Of a DNA stretch of 6,466 nt, positions 6,466-6,466 are shown piece by piece. The position numbers and the translations under genes were made by a program. Under the pieces are notes generated by a model. It ran no database searches and had not been told where the DNA came from. It saw nothing but the letters and a program-made list of their open reading frames with translations. The DNA comes from Balneolales bacterium (GTDB lineage Bacteria > Bacteroidota > Rhodothermia > Balneolales > Natronogracilivirgulaceae), in contig SLHZ01000020.1 of assembly GCA_007135895.1 (NCBI GenBank), positions 1 through 6,466 of the forward strand. Reading direction: 5' to 3'. Numbering within the stretch: the first letter of the stretch is position 1; every line of letters begins with the position of its first letter.

Positions 6466-6466
6466 A

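Overview
The window suggests a Gram-negative bacterium. A signal-peptide-bearing outer-membrane beta-barrel ending in Phe lies in its second half, and the first half carries nucleotide-sugar and glycan-modification genes of the kind found at the end of a capsule, exopolysaccharide or glycolipid locus. Ribosome-binding sites are weak or absent at most starts. Together with the barrel type this is compatible with the Bacteroidota/Rhodothermota/Balneolota group, but that placement is an inference with low confidence.

Left part (1-3931, plus strand): four tightly spaced co-directional genes (gaps of 44, 15 and 17 bases) that look like one transcription unit entering from the left. They are the C-terminal half of UDP-glucose 6-dehydrogenase, a UDP-glucuronate decarboxylase (UDP-xylose synthase), a full-length NodU/CmcH/TobZ-type O-carbamoyltransferase, and a small SxtJ-family membrane protein. 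The first two give UDP-glucose -> UDP-glucuronate -> UDP-xylose. The last two are a recurrent pair expected to carbamoylate a hydroxyl group, possibly on the glycan built from those sugars. The small SxtK-like protein that often follows SxtJ is not seen.

Middle (3932-4965): a short convergent junction holding three small inverted repeats, then a minus-strand gene for a membrane-anchored DUF2914 protein, then an AT-rich divergent intergenic region of 358 bases with several short direct repeats and a hairpin. This stretch is clearly lower in G+C than its flanks.

Right part (4966-6466): a plus-strand gene for a 437-residue outer-membrane barrel. It resembles an Omp85/D15-type barrel (LRGY motif) with no POTRA domains. 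A perfect 14-bp inverted repeat follows it, in the short convergent gap before the C-terminal 47 residues of a minus-strand integral membrane protein, probably a transporter, that runs off the right edge.

No tRNA, rRNA, CRISPR array, insertion sequence or phage gene was seen. The most notable items are the UDP-xylose/carbamoylation cassette and the POTRA-less Omp85-like barrel divergent from a membrane-anchored DUF2914 protein.
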